64,000 nt of DNA from Pseudomonas chlororaphis subsp. aurantiaca (GCF_013466605.1 NZ_CP059162.1:3286001-3350000), one strand, 5' to 3'. Positions 35,501-43,739 are shown, numbered from the stretch's first letter. Made by a program: numbers and translations. The notes: generated by a model not told the origin, from the letters alone.

Positions 35501-35717
35501 CGGCGCCGTTGAGCTCTTCCTCAATCAGGCTGACCACGCTTTCGTCCACGGTCTGCGCCGAGGCGCCCGGGTACACGGCGTAGATCTCGATGCTCGGCGG
35601 GGCGACGTCGGGGTACTGCGCCACCGGCAACTGCGGGATGGAGAGGGCGCCGGCCAGCAGGATAAACAGGGCGACCACCCAGGCGAACACCGGACGGTCG
35701 ATAAAGAATTGCGGCAT
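32589..35717 (-). CDS. RND multidrug efflux inner-membrane transporter, MexD-like (HAE1 family)
   Basis: 1042-residue proton-driven efflux pump with 12 membrane helices and two large periplasmic domains. Start MPQFFIDRPVFAWVVALFI is the HAE1 N-terminus. Proton-relay Asp pair is in GILVDDAIVVVENVERIM (near residue 407), with Lys in the later GLSAKNAILIIEFAK (near 936). Blocks NIRYTLIPTLVVPV, GSVGVIYQQFSLSM and ISGEPSAGHSTGEAMAEIERL resemble MexD more than MexB or MexY. It follows its adaptor by 12 bases. No outer-membrane channel gene follows, so it may use an OprM-type channel from elsewhere. Confidence 0.92.
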   Translation of the reverse strand: MPQFFIDRPVFAWVVALFILLAGALSIPQLPVAQYPDVAPPSIEIYAVYPGASAQTVDESVVSLIEEELNGADHLLYFSSQSSLGSATITATFQPGTNPEMAQVDVQNRLKVVEPRLPQAVTQQGLQVEKVSAGFLLLITLTSSDGKLDDTALSDYLARNVMNEIRRLDGVGKAQLYGAERAMRVWIDPQKLIGFNLTPADVNAAIVAQNAQVSAGSIGDLPGSSTQEITATVLVKGQLSTPEEFADIVLRANPDGSTVRVGDVARVEVGSQEYQFSTRLNGKPSTAVGVQLSPGANALNTATLIRAKMDELARYFPAGVEYKIPYDTSPFVKVSITKVVYTLGEAMLLVFAVMFLFLQNIRYTLIPTLVVPVALMGTFATMLALGFSINVLTMFGMVLAIGILVDDAIVVVENVERIMVSEGLSPREATRKAMQQITGAIIGITLVLVAVFLPMAFMPGSVGVIYQQFSLSMATSILFSAFLALTLTPALCATLLKPIAKGEHHEKGGFFGWFNRRFENLSDGYQRWVAYALKRCGRYLLVYGVLLVGLGLLFSRLPSSFLPVEDQGYTITDIQLPPGASKNRTIQVVEQIEAHNASEPGVGDSTVILGFSFSGSGQNAALTFTTLKDWSQRGSDDSAQSIADRANAALSEIKDAVSYAVLPPPVDGLGTSSGFEFRLQDRGGIGHAALMQARTELLAAAEKSPILTNVRESALAEAPQVHLEVDRKQANALGVSFADIGNVLSTAVGSSYINDFPNQGRMQRVVVQAEGDRRSQVEDLLKIHVRNNLGKMVPLSAFAQARWTQGPTQLTRYNGYPAISISGEPSAGHSTGEAMAEIERLVSQLPAGLGQEWTGLSLQERLSGSQAPLLLGLSLLIVFLCLAALYESWSIPTSVLLVVPLGVLGAVLAVTLRGMPNDVFFKVGLITIIGLSAKNAILIIEFAKSLYDEGHDLVDATVQAARLRLRPIVMTSLAFILGVVPLAIASGASSASQQAIGTGVIGGMITATLAVVFVPVFFVVVMKLVRRRSDKQAGVTAPGAAE

Positions 35718-35729
35718 GAGGGTTCCTAC

Positions 35730-36887
35730 CTACTGTCCAGTGGTCTGGGCAAGGGGAAGAGGGCTGTCGTCGATCTGCACCTTTTCGCCCGGACGGGCGT
35801 GCTGCAGGCCCTCGACGACGATACGGTCGCCGGCCTTGAGGCCGTCGCTGACGATCCAGCGGTCCTTTTGCGCGGCGCCCAGTTGCACCGGGCGCTGCAC
35901 CACCCGCTGCTCGGCATCCACCAGCAGCACCTGGGCGATGCCGGCGCTGTCGCGCTGGATGGCGCGCTGCGGCACGCTGATGCCCTGGCGGTTCACCGCC
36001 TGCTCCAGGCGCACGCGAATGAAGCTGCCGGGCAGCAGGTCGAGGTCCGGGTTGGGAAACTCGCTGCGCAGGATGATCTGGCCAGTGCTCGGGTCGACGC
36101 TGATGTCGGCGAACAGCAGCTTGCCCGGCAGCGGGTAGAGGCTGCCGTCGTCCTGGATCAGCGTGGCCTTGGCCTGGTCCTGGCCGACCTGCTGCAGCTG
36201 GCCGGCGCGGAAGGCCCGGCGCAGGTCGTTGAGCTCGCGGGTCGACTGGGTAAGGTCGGCGTGGATCGGGTCCAGTTGCTGGATCAGCGCCAGCGGCGTG
36301 GTTTCGTTCTGGCCCACCAGCGCGCCTTCGGTGACCAGGGCGCGGCCGACCCGCCCGGAAATCGGCGCGGTGACGGTGGCGTAGCCCAGGTTCAGCCGGG
36401 CACGCTGCACGGCGGCCTGGTTGGCGGCTACCTCGGCGGCGGTCTGGCGCGCGTTGGCCCGGGCGTTGTCGTATTCCTGGGCGCTGATGGCCTTGTCTTC
36501 GATCAACTGGGCGTAGCGCTGCTCCTGCAGCCGCGCCTGGAAGGCATTGGCCTCGGCCTTGCGCAGGCTGGCCAGGGCGCTGTCGAGGTCGGCCTTGAAC
36601 GGCGCCGGGTCGATGCGAAACAGCACATCGCCCTGCTTGACGTCGGTGCCTTCGCGGAAGGTCCGTTGCAGCACCACGCCGGCCACCCGCGCACGGACCT
36701 CGGCGATGCGCGGCGCGGCGATGCGCCCGCTCAGTTCGCTGCTGATCGACAGCGGGCGAGTCTCGATGGTTTCGATCCGGACCTTGGCCAACGGCGCCTG
36801 CTCCTCGGCGGTGGAGGCCTTGTCACAAGCGCTCAGCGCGGCTGCCAGCAACAACAGGCAGAACGGCGCAAACAGGTTTTTCGACAT
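35730..36887 (-). CDS. RND efflux periplasmic adaptor lipoprotein, MexC-like
   Basis: 385-residue membrane fusion protein. Signal peptide with lipobox LSAC (Cys at residue 21), followed by Asp. The lipoyl/hairpin part carries SSELSGRIAAPRIAEVRARVAGVV, a coiled-coil hairpin around 100-170, and LNLGYATVTAPISGRVGRALVTEGALVGQ, closely like MexC. Upstream gene of the pump operon, and divergent from the RstA-like regulator gene 215 bases away, which probably controls it. Confidence 0.92.
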   Translation of the reverse strand: MSKNLFAPFCLLLLAAALSACDKASTAEEQAPLAKVRIETIETRPLSISSELSGRIAAPRIAEVRARVAGVVLQRTFREGTDVKQGDVLFRIDPAPFKADLDSALASLRKAEANAFQARLQEQRYAQLIEDKAISAQEYDNARANARQTAAEVAANQAAVQRARLNLGYATVTAPISGRVGRALVTEGALVGQNETTPLALIQQLDPIHADLTQSTRELNDLRRAFRAGQLQQVGQDQAKATLIQDDGSLYPLPGKLLFADISVDPSTGQIILRSEFPNPDLDLLPGSFIRVRLEQAVNRQGISVPQRAIQRDSAGIAQVLLVDAEQRVVQRPVQLGAAQKDRWIVSDGLKAGDRIVVEGLQHARPGEKVQIDDSPLPLAQTTGQ

Positions 36888-37102
36888 GCTGATACCCCAA
36901 TGATGACTGCGGCATGCTAAGGGCAGGCCGCAAGAACCGCTGTGAAGCTGTGTAGGTGCTGTGTGAAAAAGTGTGAAGCGAATGCTCGCGCGCGCGCGAG
37001 GTTGTATATCCTTTGTGCCTCGCTGATCGGGCGATGGCTTCCCGGGGACATTCTAAGGAACGTTGTCGCTGTGTTTTTCTTCACTCAAAGACGTTCATTC
37101 CC
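36888..37102. promoter_or_regulatory. Divergent promoter region of pump and two-component system
   Basis: This 215-base gap holds both promoters. It has the direct repeat GTGTAGG / GTGTGAAAAAGTGTGAAG near 36950-36975 and an alternating CGCGCGCGCG run at 36989-36998. The TGTGAA pair, 11 bases apart, has the spacing expected for an OmpR-type regulator binding tandem half-sites. Binding by the adjacent regulator is inference. Confidence 0.4.
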
Positions 37103-37804
37103 ATGCCCAACATTCTTCTGGTCGAAGACGACCCCGCGCTCTCTGAACTGATCGCCAGTTACCTGGAGCGTAACGGCTATCAGGTCAATGTCATCAGCCG
37201 CGGCGACCAGGTGCGTGAAAGGGCGCGGGTCAATCCGCCGGACCTGGTGATTCTCGACCTGATGCTGCCCGGCCTGGACGGCCTGCAGGTCTGCCGCCTG
37301 CTGCGGGCCGACTCGGCATCGCTGCCGATCCTGATGCTGACCGCCCGTGATGATAGCCATGATCAGGTGCTGGGTCTGGAAATGGGCGCGGACGATTATG
37401 TGACAAAACCGTGCGAGCCGCGCGTGCTGCTGGCACGGGTGCGTACCCTGTTGCGCCGTAGCAGCCTCGGCGAGCCGCAGACCGCCAGCGACCGGATCCT
37501 CATGGGCAACCTGTGCATCGACCTGTCGGAGCGCACCGTGAGCTGGCGCGAGCAATTGGTGGAACTGTCCAGCGGCGAATACAACCTGCTGGTGGTGCTG
37601 GCCCGGCATGCCGGCGAGGTGCTGAGCCGCGACCAGATCCTGCAACGCCTGCGGGGCATCGAGTTCAACGGCACCGACCGCTCGGTGGACGTGGCGATCT
37701 CCAAGTTGCGGCGCAAGTTCGACGACCACGCCGGCGAGGCGCGCAAGATCAAGACCGTGTGGGGCAAGGGCTACCTGTTCAGCCGTTCCGAATGGGAATG
37801 CTGA
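37103..37804 (+). CDS. OmpR-family response regulator, RstA-like
   Basis: 233-residue regulator. Receiver domain (1-118): acidic pocket VEDDPAL, phospho-acceptor Asp in LVILDLMLPGLDG (residue about 52), Thr in MLTARDD, Lys in DYVTKPCEP. C-terminal winged helix (135-230) ends SVDVAISKLRRKFDDHAGEA and IKTVWGKGYLFS, closely like RstA of E. coli. The start at 37103 (MPNILLVEDD) is clear from the family; the longer frame from 37013 crosses the promoter region. Four bases separate it from the sensor kinase gene. Confidence 0.9.
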   Translation: MPNILLVEDDPALSELIASYLERNGYQVNVISRGDQVRERARVNPPDLVILDLMLPGLDGLQVCRLLRADSASLPILMLTARDDSHDQVLGLEMGADDYVTKPCEPRVLLARVRTLLRRSSLGEPQTASDRILMGNLCIDLSERTVSWREQLVELSSGEYNLLVVLARHAGEVLSRDQILQRLRGIEFNGTDRSVDVAISKLRRKFDDHAGEARKIKTVWGKGYLFSRSEWEC

Positions 37805-37808
37805 GTCG

Positions 37809-39110
37809 ATGCTGAGAATCCTGATTCGCCTGTACCTAGTGACCATCGTCTCGTTCAGCGCAGCGATCTATCTGGTCCCGGAGCTGGTGGTGAAGGTCTT
37901 CCACGAGCGTTTCATCACCTACAACCTGGACTATTCCCGGGGCCTGCAGACCCTGATCGTCAAACAGTTTCGCGGCGTACCCTCAGAGCAGTGGCCGGCC
38001 CTGGCCGCGGAGATGGACCAGGAGTTCCAGCCGCTGCACATCGTCCTGACCCGCAACGACGATGCCGATTTCACCCTGTACGAGCGCGAACGCCTGCAAC
38101 GCGGCGAGAACGTGGTGCGGGTCGGCGACTGGGGCTGGCGCACCCTCGCGGTGGCGCCGCTGGACGAGCATATGGCGGTGCAGATGGTGGTGCCACCGGA
38201 CCCGATCGACGTCAGCCTGCTGTACTGGAGCATCAACGTGCTGATCGGCGCGACCATGCTTGCCTGCCTGTTGCTCTGGCTGCGCCCGCACTGGCGCGAC
38301 CTGGAGCGTCTGAAACACGCTGCCGAGCGCTTCGGCAAGGGCCATTTGAGCGAGCGCACGCAGATTCCCGCAAGCTCCAATATCGGCAGCCTGGCCAATG
38401 TCTTCGACACCATGGCCGGCGACATCGAAAACCTGCTGAACCAGCAACGCGACCTGCTCAACGCGGTGTCCCATGAGCTGCGCACGCCCCTGACCCGGCT
38501 CGACTTCGGCCTGGCCCTGGCGCTCTCCGACGACCTGCCGGCGACCAGCCGCGAGCGCCTGCAAGGGCTGGTGGCGCATATTCGCGAGCTCGACGAACTG
38601 GTGCTCGAGCTGCTGTCCTACAGCCGTTTGCAGATCCCGGCGCAGTTGCCGGAGCAGGTCGAGGTGTCGCTGGACGAGTTCATCGACAGCATCCTCGGCA
38701 GTGTCGACGACGAGCTGGAATCCCCGGATATCGTCATCGATGTGTCGCTGCACGGCAGCCTGGAGCGTTTCACCCTCGACCCGCGGCTGACCGCGCGGGC
38801 GATCCAGAACCTGCTGCGCAACGCCACGCGTTATTGCGAAAAGCGCATCAAGGTCGGGGTTCAGGTCAGCGACAGCGGCTGTGAAATCTGGGTCGACGAC
38901 GATGGCATCGGCATTCCCGACGACGAGCGCGAGCGGGTGTTCGAACCTTTCTACCGCCTGGACCGCAGCCGCGATCGTGCCACCGGCGGCTTCGGTCTCG
39001 GCCTGGCGATCAGTCGCCGGGCCCTGGAAGCCCAGGGCGGGGCCCTGACCGTCGAGGCCTCGCCGCTGGGCGGCGCGCGTTTCCGCCTGTGGCTGCCGAC
39101 GCCGGCCTGA
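37809..39110 (+). CDS. Sensor histidine kinase, RstB-like
   Basis: 433-residue membrane kinase, same length as RstB. First membrane helix about 5-22, periplasmic domain of about 110 residues, second helix about 137-158 (SINVLIGATMLACLLLWL), HAMP (160-215), HisKA with phospho-acceptor His in NAVSHELRTPLTRL (near 224), and HATPase with N box NLLRNATRYC and G boxes DDDGIGIPDDE and GGFGLGLAIS. Partner of the RstA-like regulator. Divergence from a MexCD-like pump suggests the pair senses an envelope stress or pump substrate. P. aeruginosa ParRS is a functional analogue to compare. Confidence 0.9.
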   Translation: MLRILIRLYLVTIVSFSAAIYLVPELVVKVFHERFITYNLDYSRGLQTLIVKQFRGVPSEQWPALAAEMDQEFQPLHIVLTRNDDADFTLYERERLQRGENVVRVGDWGWRTLAVAPLDEHMAVQMVVPPDPIDVSLLYWSINVLIGATMLACLLLWLRPHWRDLERLKHAAERFGKGHLSERTQIPASSNIGSLANVFDTMAGDIENLLNQQRDLLNAVSHELRTPLTRLDFGLALALSDDLPATSRERLQGLVAHIRELDELVLELLSYSRLQIPAQLPEQVEVSLDEFIDSILGSVDDELESPDIVIDVSLHGSLERFTLDPRLTARAIQNLLRNATRYCEKRIKVGVQVSDSGCEIWVDDDGIGIPDDERERVFEPFYRLDRSRDRATGGFGLGLAISRRALEAQGGALTVEASPLGGARFRLWLPTPA

Positions 39111-39177
39111 GCCATGCCGGACATCCCCGGCGGCGGGAATGCCCGGCAAACCGGCATTCATTTTGGAAGCTGTTGCA

Positions 39178-39840
39178 TCAGCACAGCGCGGTCGGCTGTA
39201 GCTCGCTGGCCTTGATCAGGTTCACGCCTGCCGCGCGCATCTGCCGGGTGGCCTTGTCCAGCGAGCCGTCCATGTCGATGGCCCGGCAGGCGTCGACGAT
39301 CACGAAGGTATTGAAGCCCGCCGCCCGCGCATCCAGCGCCGACCACGCCACGCAGTAGTCCAGGGCCAGCCCCACCAGATACACCGTATCGATGCCGCGC
39401 TGGCTCAGGTAGCCGGCCAGGCCGGTCGTGGTGCTGCGGTCCGCCTCGACGAAGGCCGAGTAACTGTCGATATCCGGATTGCAGCCCTTGCGCAGGATCA
39501 GCTGGGCGTGGGGCAGGTTGAGTTTCGGGTGCAGTTCGGCGCCGCGGCTGGCCTGCACGCAATGGTCCGGCCAGAGCACCTGCGGGCCATAGGGCAATTG
39601 GATGATGTCGTTCGGCGCGTGGCCGTCGTGGCTGGAAGCGAACGAGATATGCCCGGCCGGGTGCCAGTCCTGGGCGATCACCACCTGCTTGAAGTGGCCG
39701 CCCAGGCGATTGATCAAGGGTACGATCTGGTCGCCCCCCGGTACCGCCAGTGCGCCGCCGGGGATGAAGTCGTTCTGTACGTCGATGACCAGCAGCGCCT
39801 TGCGTGAGCGACGGCTGCTGGAGGTTTTGGTAGTAGGCAT
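39178..39840 (-). CDS. pncA: Nicotinamidase
   Basis: 220-residue isochorismatase-fold amidase converting nicotinamide to nicotinate for NAD salvage. Catalytic Asp in LVIDVQNDFIPGGAL, metal ligands in DWHPAGHISF, catalytic Lys in LRKGCNPDIDSYSAF, and catalytic Cys in VGLALDYCVAWSA are all present. ATG at 39840 begins MPTTKTSSSRRSRKALL, giving a basic N-terminal tail; the longer frame to 40002 is rejected as it has no ribosome site. Converges with the sensor kinase gene. Confidence 0.93.
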   Translation of the reverse strand: MPTTKTSSSRRSRKALLVIDVQNDFIPGGALAVPGGDQIVPLINRLGGHFKQVVIAQDWHPAGHISFASSHDGHAPNDIIQLPYGPQVLWPDHCVQASRGAELHPKLNLPHAQLILRKGCNPDIDSYSAFVEADRSTTTGLAGYLSQRGIDTVYLVGLALDYCVAWSALDARAAGFNTFVIVDACRAIDMDGSLDKATRQMRAAGVNLIKASELQPTALC

Positions 39841-39943
39841 GTGCAAGCTCCCTGAGGTTGAACGATCAGTCCATTCTCCGAGAGCATAGCGCGCCCGATC
39901 CATGGCACCGCTCCGCCGGTCAGGGGGTGGGCACTGCCTGACG

Positions 39944-40180
39944 TCAGGTCTGGTTGCCAGCAACAATGGCCTCATCGTAGCGGCCCTGTTGGGCCAGGCC
40001 ATTGGCGTAGTCGCCGCGCTCGGCGTCCGGTAGCCAGGTGGTGCGCTGGCTGACGCAGCGCTGGTTCTTGCTGTCCCAGACCTGGCCGTCCGGGCAGTTG
40101 GGGGCGGCCGCCAGTACGGTCGCCAGCAGGCTGCCGGCGAGCAGCAGCGGGGCGCCGAAGGCGAGGGGAGGGAGGTTCAT
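39944..40180 (-). CDS. Small secreted hypothetical protein with CPDGQVW-x8-CV motif
   Basis: 78 residues: a signal peptide (MNLPPLAFGAPLLLAGSLLA, cleavage near residue 25) and a short mature part with PNCPDGQVWDSKNQRCVS, two Cys 14 apart that probably form a disulfide. The CPxGxxWdxxxxxC pattern appears in many small periplasmic pseudomonad proteins and looks like a chitin-binding-type loop, but there is no assigned function. GC and codon usage are those of the neighbours. Confidence 0.65.
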   Translation of the reverse strand: MNLPPLAFGAPLLLAGSLLATVLAAAPNCPDGQVWDSKNQRCVSQRTTWLPDAERGDYANGLAQQGRYDEAIVAGNQT

Positions 40181-40325
40181 CGCGCAGTCTCCATTCGGAT
40201 AGCGGTCCCCTCATTAAAGGTCCATCGCCCTGGCCGCGCCGCCCAAACTGACCGATTTTTCATGCCGTCAGTCGCCCGGGCGGGGCTATGCTGGGCAGCA
40301 TTGGCCAATGACCTGGAGCCGACCG

Positions 40326-41108
40326 ATGAAAGACCCGCAACCTTCGATCCATCACGCTGCCGCCGACGGCTACAAGGACGCGGCCGACACCTATGTGCGT
40401 GGCCGCCCGGATTACCCACCGGCGCTGGACCAGTGGCTGCGCGCCCGCCTGGGCTTGCAGGCCGGCCAGGTGGTGGTCGATCTCGGCGCCGGCACTGGCA
40501 AGTTCACCGGGCGTCTATTAGCCACCGGGGCGCGGGTAATTGCCGTGGAGCCGGTGGCGCAGATGCTCGCCAGGCTCGCCGCCAGCCATCCCCAGGCCGA
40601 AGCCCTGAGCGGTACCGCCACTTCTATTCCGCTGGCCGACGAGTCGGTGGACGCGGTGGTCTGCGCCCAGGCCTTCCACTGGTTCGCCAGCCATGAGGCG
40701 TTGAACGAAATCGCCCGGGTGCTCAAGCCGGGTGGCCGCCTGGGCCTGGTGTGGAACCTGCGCGATGCGCGGGTGCCGTGGGTGCAGCGCCTGGACCGGA
40801 TCGTCAATGCCTTGCAAGGCGACACGCCGCGCTATTACACCGGGGCCTGGCGCCAGGCCTTTCCCCATCCGCTGTTCACACCCTTGCAGGAGCAGCATTT
40901 CAGCAACAGCCACAGCGGCGCACCGGAGAACGTGATTTTCGACCGGGTGCGCTCCACCAGTTTCATTGCCGCCTTGCCGGATGCAGAGCGGGCGCAGGTC
41001 GACCGGCAGATCGCCGCCCTGATCGACGAGGAGCCGGAGCTGCGGGGCAAATGCCTGGTCAGCGTGCCTTACGAAACCGCGGCGTTCTGGGCCAGCAAGC
41101 TGCGCTGA
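40326..41108 (+). CDS. Class I SAM-dependent methyltransferase
   Basis: 260-residue soluble methyltransferase. Motif I VVDLGAGTGKFTGRL (near 46-60) binds SAM, followed by VIAVEPVAQM (motif II acid) and LPDADESV-like IPLADESVDAVVCAQAFHWF, then RVLKPGGRLGLVWN (motif post III). It looks like the UbiE/SmtA group; Asp/His in CAQAFHWF is common in Trans-aconitate-methyltransferase-like proteins. Start 40326 (MKDPQPSIHHAA) has TGGAG upstream. Substrate not identifiable. Confidence 0.85.
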   Translation: MKDPQPSIHHAAADGYKDAADTYVRGRPDYPPALDQWLRARLGLQAGQVVVDLGAGTGKFTGRLLATGARVIAVEPVAQMLARLAASHPQAEALSGTATSIPLADESVDAVVCAQAFHWFASHEALNEIARVLKPGGRLGLVWNLRDARVPWVQRLDRIVNALQGDTPRYYTGAWRQAFPHPLFTPLQEQHFSNSHSGAPENVIFDRVRSTSFIAALPDAERAQVDRQIAALIDEEPELRGKCLVSVPYETAAFWASKLR

Positions 41109-41234
41109 TCTCCCCCCCTTTGCACAAGCGGGGAGCCGCAGTCCCGGTTTTGGCCGATGCGCTGCCTTACTGCGCGGCACAGGCCCTTGCTATAGTTCGG
41201 GCCTCATTTTTTTTGCCCGCTAAGGAATGCTGCC

Positions 41235-42047
41235 ATGTCCGAATATCAAGCCTTTCGCGTCGAACTTGCTGACAACATCGCCCATGTGCAGATCAACCGT
41301 CCGGAAAAGATCAACTCGATGAACGCCGCGTTCTGGAGCGAGATCGTCGAGATCTTCCGCTGGATCGACGACACCGACGCGGTCCGCGTGGTGGTCCTGA
41401 GCGGCGCCGGCAAGCACTTTTCCTCCGGCATCGACCTGATGATGCTGGCGGGGGTGGCCAACGAACTGGGCAAGGACGTCGGGCGCAACGCGCGCCTGCT
41501 GCGGCGCAAGATCCTGCAGTTGCAGGCGTCCTTCAATGCCGTCGACAACTGCCGCAAGCCGGTGCTGGCGGCGATCCAGGGTTACTGCCTGGGCGGCGCC
41601 ATCGACCTGATCGCCGCCTGCGACATGCGCTACGCCGCCGCGGACGCGCAGTTCTCGATCAAGGAAATCGATATCGGCATGGCCGCCGATGTCGGCACTT
41701 TGCAACGTTTGCCGCGTATCATCGGCGACGGCATGCTGCGCGAACTGGCTTACACTGGACGCACCTTCGGCGCCGAGGAAGCGCGCAGCATCGGCCTGGT
41801 CAATCGCACCTACGCCGACAGCGAAAGCCTGCTCGACGGCGTGATGAGCATTGCCTGGGAAATCGCCAGCAAGTCGCCGATCGCCGTCAGCGGTACGAAG
41901 GAAATGATCAGCTACATGCGCGACCATCGCATCGACGACGGCCTGGAATACATCGCTACCTGGAACGCCGCCATGCTGCAATCCACCGACCTGCGCGTGG
42001 CCATGGCCGCCCATATGAGCAAACAGAAACCTGAATTTCTGGACTGA
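41235..42047 (+). CDS. Crotonase-family enzyme, delta(3,5)-delta(2,4)-dienoyl-CoA isomerase-like
   Basis: 270-residue crotonase. Oxyanion-hole segments GAGKHFSSGIDLMML and AIQGYCLGGAIDLIAACD are present. Catalytic acids match the ECH1 dienoyl-CoA isomerase type: Glu in FSIKEIDIGMAADVGTLQRLPR and the Asp of AADVGTLQ. This separates it from plain enoyl-CoA hydratases. Role: removal of dienoyl intermediates in beta-oxidation of unsaturated fatty acids. ATG 41235 follows TAAGGAATGC. Followed after 6 bases by nudC, apparently in one transcript, a linkage common in pseudomonads. Confidence 0.87.
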   Translation: MSEYQAFRVELADNIAHVQINRPEKINSMNAAFWSEIVEIFRWIDDTDAVRVVVLSGAGKHFSSGIDLMMLAGVANELGKDVGRNARLLRRKILQLQASFNAVDNCRKPVLAAIQGYCLGGAIDLIAACDMRYAAADAQFSIKEIDIGMAADVGTLQRLPRIIGDGMLRELAYTGRTFGAEEARSIGLVNRTYADSESLLDGVMSIAWEIASKSPIAVSGTKEMISYMRDHRIDDGLEYIATWNAAMLQSTDLRVAMAAHMSKQKPEFLD

Positions 42048-42053
42048 TTGAAC

Positions 42054-42884
42054 ATGACTTCACGCTGGACCACCGCAGTACTGAATATCGACCTTCCCGG
42101 CGGCTGGGCCGTGGCCCGCGGCCCGCAGGGCTTTCTGTTCGACGACAACGGCGCGCTGTTCCCCCGCGAATGGCTCAAGCGCCAGGACCTGCCGATCCTC
42201 GCCGAGCACGGCATCGGCCACCTGGATGGCGAGCCGGTGTACCTGCTGGAGCTCAAGAGCGTTTCCGAGGTGCCGGGGTGCAACTGGAAAGGCCTGCGGG
42301 CGTTCATGCTCGACGGCGACCACACCCTGTACAAGGTCCTGGGCTATGCCGCGCAGATCGGCACCTGGGCCCGCGAGCACCGTTTCTGTGGCAATTGCGG
42401 CCAGCCCATGACCCAGGTGGTGCGCGAGCGGGCGATGTATTGCGAACCCTGCGACCTGCGCAGCTACCCGCGGATTTCGCCAAGCATGATCGTGCTGATC
42501 ACCCGTGGCGACGAAGTGCTGCTGGCGCGCTCGCCGCGTTTCGTCCCAGGGGTCTACAGCACCCTGGCCGGGTTCGCCGAGCCGGGCGAGTCGGCCGAGG
42601 ACTGCCTGGTGCGCGAGGTGCGCGAAGAGGTGCAGATCGAGGTCAAGAATATCCAGTACATCGGCAGCCAGTGCTGGCCGTTCCCGCATTCGATGATGCT
42701 GGGGTTTCATGCCGAGTACGCCGGCGGCGAGATCGTGCCGCAGGAAGACGAGATCGAGGATGCGCAGTGGTTCAACGTGCATGCGCTGCCGCCGCTGCCG
42801 GCGTCGCGCTCGATTGCCCGCTACCTGATCGATCTGTATGTGGCCCGGCGCCTGGGCTTGGCGGAGCCTGTATTGCCGGGTTGA
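42054..42884 (+). CDS. nudC: NADH pyrophosphatase / NAD-decapping Nudix hydrolase
   Basis: 276-residue Nudix enzyme that splits NAD(H) and removes NAD caps from RNA. Zinc ribbon CGNCGQPM...CEPC (four Cys, near 107-128), Nudix box [25 protein letters not shown] (near 167-191). The downstream NAD-specific signature, usually SQPWPFPxS, reads SQCWPFPHS, so the Pro is replaced by Cys while the rest is kept. The first ATG is 42054, 6 bases after the crotonase stop; the TTG at 42048 in frame lacks a separate ribosome site. Confidence 0.9.
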   Translation: MTSRWTTAVLNIDLPGGWAVARGPQGFLFDDNGALFPREWLKRQDLPILAEHGIGHLDGEPVYLLELKSVSEVPGCNWKGLRAFMLDGDHTLYKVLGYAAQIGTWAREHRFCGNCGQPMTQVVRERAMYCEPCDLRSYPRISPSMIVLITRGDEVLLARSPRFVPGVYSTLAGFAEPGESAEDCLVREVREEVQIEVKNIQYIGSQCWPFPHSMMLGFHAEYAGGEIVPQEDEIEDAQWFNVHALPPLPASRSIARYLIDLYVARRLGLAEPVLPG

Positions 42885-42917
42885 GCGCCAGCTGGAAGGA
42901 AGCCGAAATACAACAGC

Positions 42918-42944
42918 GCGGGCGAATCCACTGGGTTCGCCCGC
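42918..42944. terminator. Hairpin between convergent nudC and TSUP genes
   Basis: GCGGGCGAA at 42918-42926 pairs with TTCGCCCGC at 42936-42944 across a 9-base loop. The stem is GC-rich and lies between two facing stop codons. T tracts are weak in both directions (TGTCGTTT on plus; TGTTGTATTT on minus), so a bidirectional terminator is likely but imperfect. Confidence 0.6.
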
Positions 42945-42959
42945 TGTCGTTTCAGCGGG

Positions 42960-43739
42960 TCAGACGGCGCTGAACCAGTGCTGCCAGGCCAGGCGCACGG
43001 TCAGGCCCAGGACCACGGTGATGAACACCGGGCGAATGAACTTCGCGCCGCCGCTGATGGCGGTGCGGGCGCCGAAGAAGGCGCCGACCATCAACGACAG
43101 GCCCATGCTCAGGCCGATGGCCCAATCCACCTGGCCCGAGAAGATGAAGATCGACAGCGCCGCGGCGTTGCTGACGAAGTTCATGCTGCGCGCCACGCCG
43201 CTGGCCTTGACCAGGTCGATGGGGTAGAGCAGCAGGCTGCTGACGGTCCAGAAGGCGCCAGTGCCGGGGCCGGCCACGCCGTCGTAGAAACCGAGGCTGA
43301 AGCCCTGGGTCGATTGCCACTTTTTCTTGATCGGTGCCTCGCTGTCCAGCGGGGCTTTCGGCGTGCCGCCGAACAGCAGGTAGACGCCACAGGCGAAGAC
43401 AATCACCGGCAGCATCTTGTTCAGCCATTCGGCCGGCAGGTAATGGGCTACCACCGCGCCGGTCAGGGCGCCCACCAGGGTGCCGACTATGGCGTGGGTC
43501 CATTGCCGCGGATGGAACAGCTTGCGCCGGTAGAAGGTGAAGCTGGCGGTGGCCGAGCCAAAGGTCGAACTCAGTTTGTTGGTGCCCAGCACCAGGTGCG
43601 GCGGCAGGCCGGCGGTGAGCAGCGCCGGCGTGGTGAGCAGGCCGCCCCCGCCGGCGATGGCATCGATAAAGCCGGCAATGAAGGCGACGAGGGCAAGAAT
43701 GGCGAGGGTGGTCAAATCTACGCTGAGTTCGAAAGGCAT
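42960..43739 (-). CDS. TSUP-family permease (sulfite exporter TauE/SafE type)
   Basis: 259-residue inner-membrane protein with about eight helices. Two repeated family segments are seen: AFIAGFIDAIAGGGGLLTTPALL near residues 18-40 and SLGFYDGVAGPGTGAFWTVSSLL near 148-170, each with the GGGG/GPGTG turn typical of TauE/SafE proteins. These move sulfite, sulfoacetate or other small organic anions. The nearby sfnB/sfnG genes make a sulfur-related role attractive, but the gene is convergent with nudC and not clearly in the sfn unit. Confidence 0.83.
   Translation of the reverse strand: MPFELSVDLTTLAILALVAFIAGFIDAIAGGGGLLTTPALLTAGLPPHLVLGTNKLSSTFGSATASFTFYRRKLFHPRQWTHAIVGTLVGALTGAVVAHYLPAEWLNKMLPVIVFACGVYLLFGGTPKAPLDSEAPIKKKWQSTQGFSLGFYDGVAGPGTGAFWTVSSLLLYPIDLVKASGVARSMNFVSNAAALSIFIFSGQVDWAIGLSMGLSLMVGAFFGARTAISGGAKFIRPVFITVVLGLTVRLAWQHWFSAV

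Noticed and set aside
32622..36920. 1432-residue plus-strand open frame opposite the RND pump genes
   Set aside because: Its translation is rich in His, Gln, Gly and Asp with no domain, exactly what the antisense of GC-rich codons gives. The minus strand carries clear MexD- and MexC-like proteins.
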